A DNA stretch of 64,000 nt, from positions 4,525 to 68,524 of the forward strand of contig JAEDMR010000001.1 in assembly GCA_016302925.1 (NCBI GenBank). Reading direction: 5' to 3'. Both the position numbers and the translations under genes were made by a program. Below, one piece after another: positions 62,876 through 64,000 of the stretch (position 1 is the stretch's first letter; each line of letters opens with the position of its first letter). This DNA comes from Bacillota bacterium. GTDB taxonomy: Bacteria > Bacillota > Clostridia > Peptostreptococcales > Anaerovoracaceae. A model generated the notes under the pieces. It saw only the letters and a list, made by a program, of their open reading frames with translations. It was not told the origin of the DNA and searched no databases.

Positions 62876-63526
62876 TGTCGAGGTATCAATAATCAGATAG
62901 AAACAGAAGATAAATATGCGAAATATCTGAAAGAAAGCGGTCAGACTGCTTTGCAGCATGTGGCGGACCCGGAATTCGCCCAAAATCCTGTGATACGAAC
63001 ATGGAGAGATGCATTCTACAAGTTTCGAACCAAGAAAGGAGCTCGCTGCTCTATTGAGGCTATGCTGAAACGTGTATCTAAGGGCGGAACCATTGGATGC
63101 ATCAATCCTCTGGTAGATTTGTACAATGGAGTATCTTTGCGATATGGTGTGCCGGTTGGCGGTGAAAATATCGACGCTTTTCAGGGCGATATTTGTTTGA
63201 CAGTGGCTGAAGGTGGGGAGGATTTCATTACCTATGGAAGTGATAAGAGTGAGCCGCCATATGAAGGCGAAGTGATTTATAAAGATGATGCCGGCGCCAT
63301 CTGCCGTTGCCTGAACTGGCGAGAATCGGTACGCACAATGCTGACTGAAGATACAGTCAATGCATTTATGTGCATTGAGACTGTATCAGAGGAAGATGTG
63401 CCGCGGATGTTAGAAGCTCAGGCGGCTTTGAAAAAAATCATTGAAAAGGAACTCTGCAGTTCGACTGGCTCTGTAACAGCACATGTTTTGGATCGGAACT
63501 GTCGAGAAGTGGTGATTGAAGAGTAA
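62855..63526 (+). pseudogene. B3/4-domain protein truncated by the IS66 remnant
   Basis: From about KIGILVCRGINNQ the frame encodes a B3/4 domain like that of phenylalanyl-tRNA synthetase beta, found in free-standing form in many Firmicutes (possible tRNA-related or editing role). Seen: FRTKKGARCSIEAMLKR, GCINPLVDLYN, LRYGVPVGGENID and CRCLNWRESVRTMLTEDT. About the first 15-20 residues of the normal protein are lost, replaced by antisense IS66 sequence. The frame stays open from 62666, so a chimeric protein is possible but no normal start remains. Confidence 0.75.
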
Positions 63527-63656
63527 CTAGAATGAATAAAAGCGCATTTGGATTGGTTGGATTGGTGCAAAATGGTGTGAAGGAAAAATGGTAATGGCCA
63601 GTTATTGCGGGGATCCAGACAGCATGTCACGCATTGCTGACTAATTGGACGGCGAT
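63527..63656. other. Intergenic stretch without recognised features
   Basis: Between the B3/4 remnant and the FeoA relic no gene, promoter or repeat could be supported. Confidence 0.5.
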
Positions 63657-63893
63657 TACAAATAGAGCGGAGATGAGATTTATACCCTCACGATAAATGG
63701 AGAACGGCAGCATGCGGATTTTACCTGTGGGTGAGGGGGGAAGGCTGAGGCAGTACTTTCAGGGCATGGGAGCGATTCACAGTGCGGAAATCACTCCTAT
63801 GAATCCGGTTCTTATGGGAGAACCTATGGAGTCCAGAATACACGGCTATGAGCTGTCGCTTCGGCTGGCAGATGCCGATACGAGGGCTTGTGG
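63657..63893 (+). pseudogene. Decayed copy of the feoB 5' end (FeoA domain)
   Basis: The block matches the feoB leader and first 70 codons at 55048-55275. The leader GGAGATGAGAT is kept, the start codon is lost and a stop (TAA) lies shortly after, one codon is deleted, and from there the FeoA reading is recognisable (MRILPVG, LRQYFQGMGAI, SRIHGYELSLRLADAD). Homology ends where the G domain would begin. It could make a 66-residue peptide from an internal ATG but is most likely a relic. Confidence 0.8.
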
Positions 63894-64000
63894 ATGAATT
63901 CATGCGAGCTTGAAGTGACAACTCTCTGCATTGTATTAAAATATGGATTTTTAATCCAACAGTAAGTGCAATCGGACATTGGGTGAAAAAATCAAATCAT
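63894..64000. other. Window end without recognised features
   Basis: AT-rich sequence after the FeoA relic; no coding frame or signal could be supported within the remaining bases. Confidence 0.4.

Noticed and set aside
63631..63657. Similarity of GCTGACTAATTGGACG to the sequence at the rpsR stop (about 42460)
   Set aside because: Under 25 bases with mismatches and no further homology on either side; most likely coincidence.

Overview
The window is chromosomal DNA around the replication origin of a bacterium of the class Clostridia (Bacillota). Evidence: the block rpmH-rnpA-yidD-yidC-jag-mnmE-mnmG-rsmG lies on one side of dnaA, and dnaN-recF-gyrB-gyrA on the other. Both a Noc-like and a Spo0J-like ParB are present. 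The sporulation genes yabP and yabQ sit next to a DivIC-type gene, and GdpP, DnaD and RNase M5 are of Firmicute type. Genus cannot be fixed from the sequence alone. Almost all genes left of about 22.4 kb are on the minus strand and most of those to the right are on the plus strand, as expected if replication starts at 22.4-24.3 kb.

Region 1 (1-22.4 kb, minus strand, core): a partial sodium:solute symporter, an LTA-synthase-type sulfatase, ksgA, rnmV, divIC, yabQ, yabP, a LysM/G5/M23 peptidase, a DnaD protein, DUF1858, dnaB, rplI, a membrane-anchorless gdpP, an SprT-like protein, DUF1294, parB, soj, noc, rsmG, mnmG, mnmE, jag, yidC, yidD, rnpA and rpmH. A perfect parS site doubles as the end of noc and as a transcription terminator.

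Region 2 (22.4-24.3 kb, origin): DnaA boxes and the dnaA promoter upstream of dnaA. Between dnaA and dnaN there are tandem DnaA boxes, a GC patch and DnaA-trio repeats, which together look like the unwinding element.

Region 3 (24.3-42.5 kb, mostly plus strand, core and housekeeping): dnaN, recF, a purine nucleoside phosphorylase, gyrB, gyrA, an RsbW/SigB-type pair, trpS, plsC (minus), a PAP2 phosphatase, a PucR-type regulator, a DUF2148 protein (minus), a sugar nucleotidyltransferase, a trigger-factor-like lipoprotein, an M20 hydrolase, and rpsF-ssb-rpsR.

Region 4 (42.5-64 kb, accessory). On the minus strand there is a MATE exporter, an HTH-like protein and a STAND NTPase. Divergently, across a large palindrome, lies an apparent seven-gene operon of Sel1-repeat proteins, two secreted BspA-like leucine-rich-repeat proteins, an orphan coiled-coil protein and a lipoprotein. 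These are followed by a FeoA-FeoB fusion, an M20 amidohydrolase, another Sel1-repeat protein behind an operator-like palindrome, an acyl-adenylating enzyme, an IS66 transposase remnant that truncates a B3/4-domain gene, and a decayed copy of the FeoA end of feoB. This is the most unusual part of the window. No tRNA, rRNA or CRISPR array was recognised.
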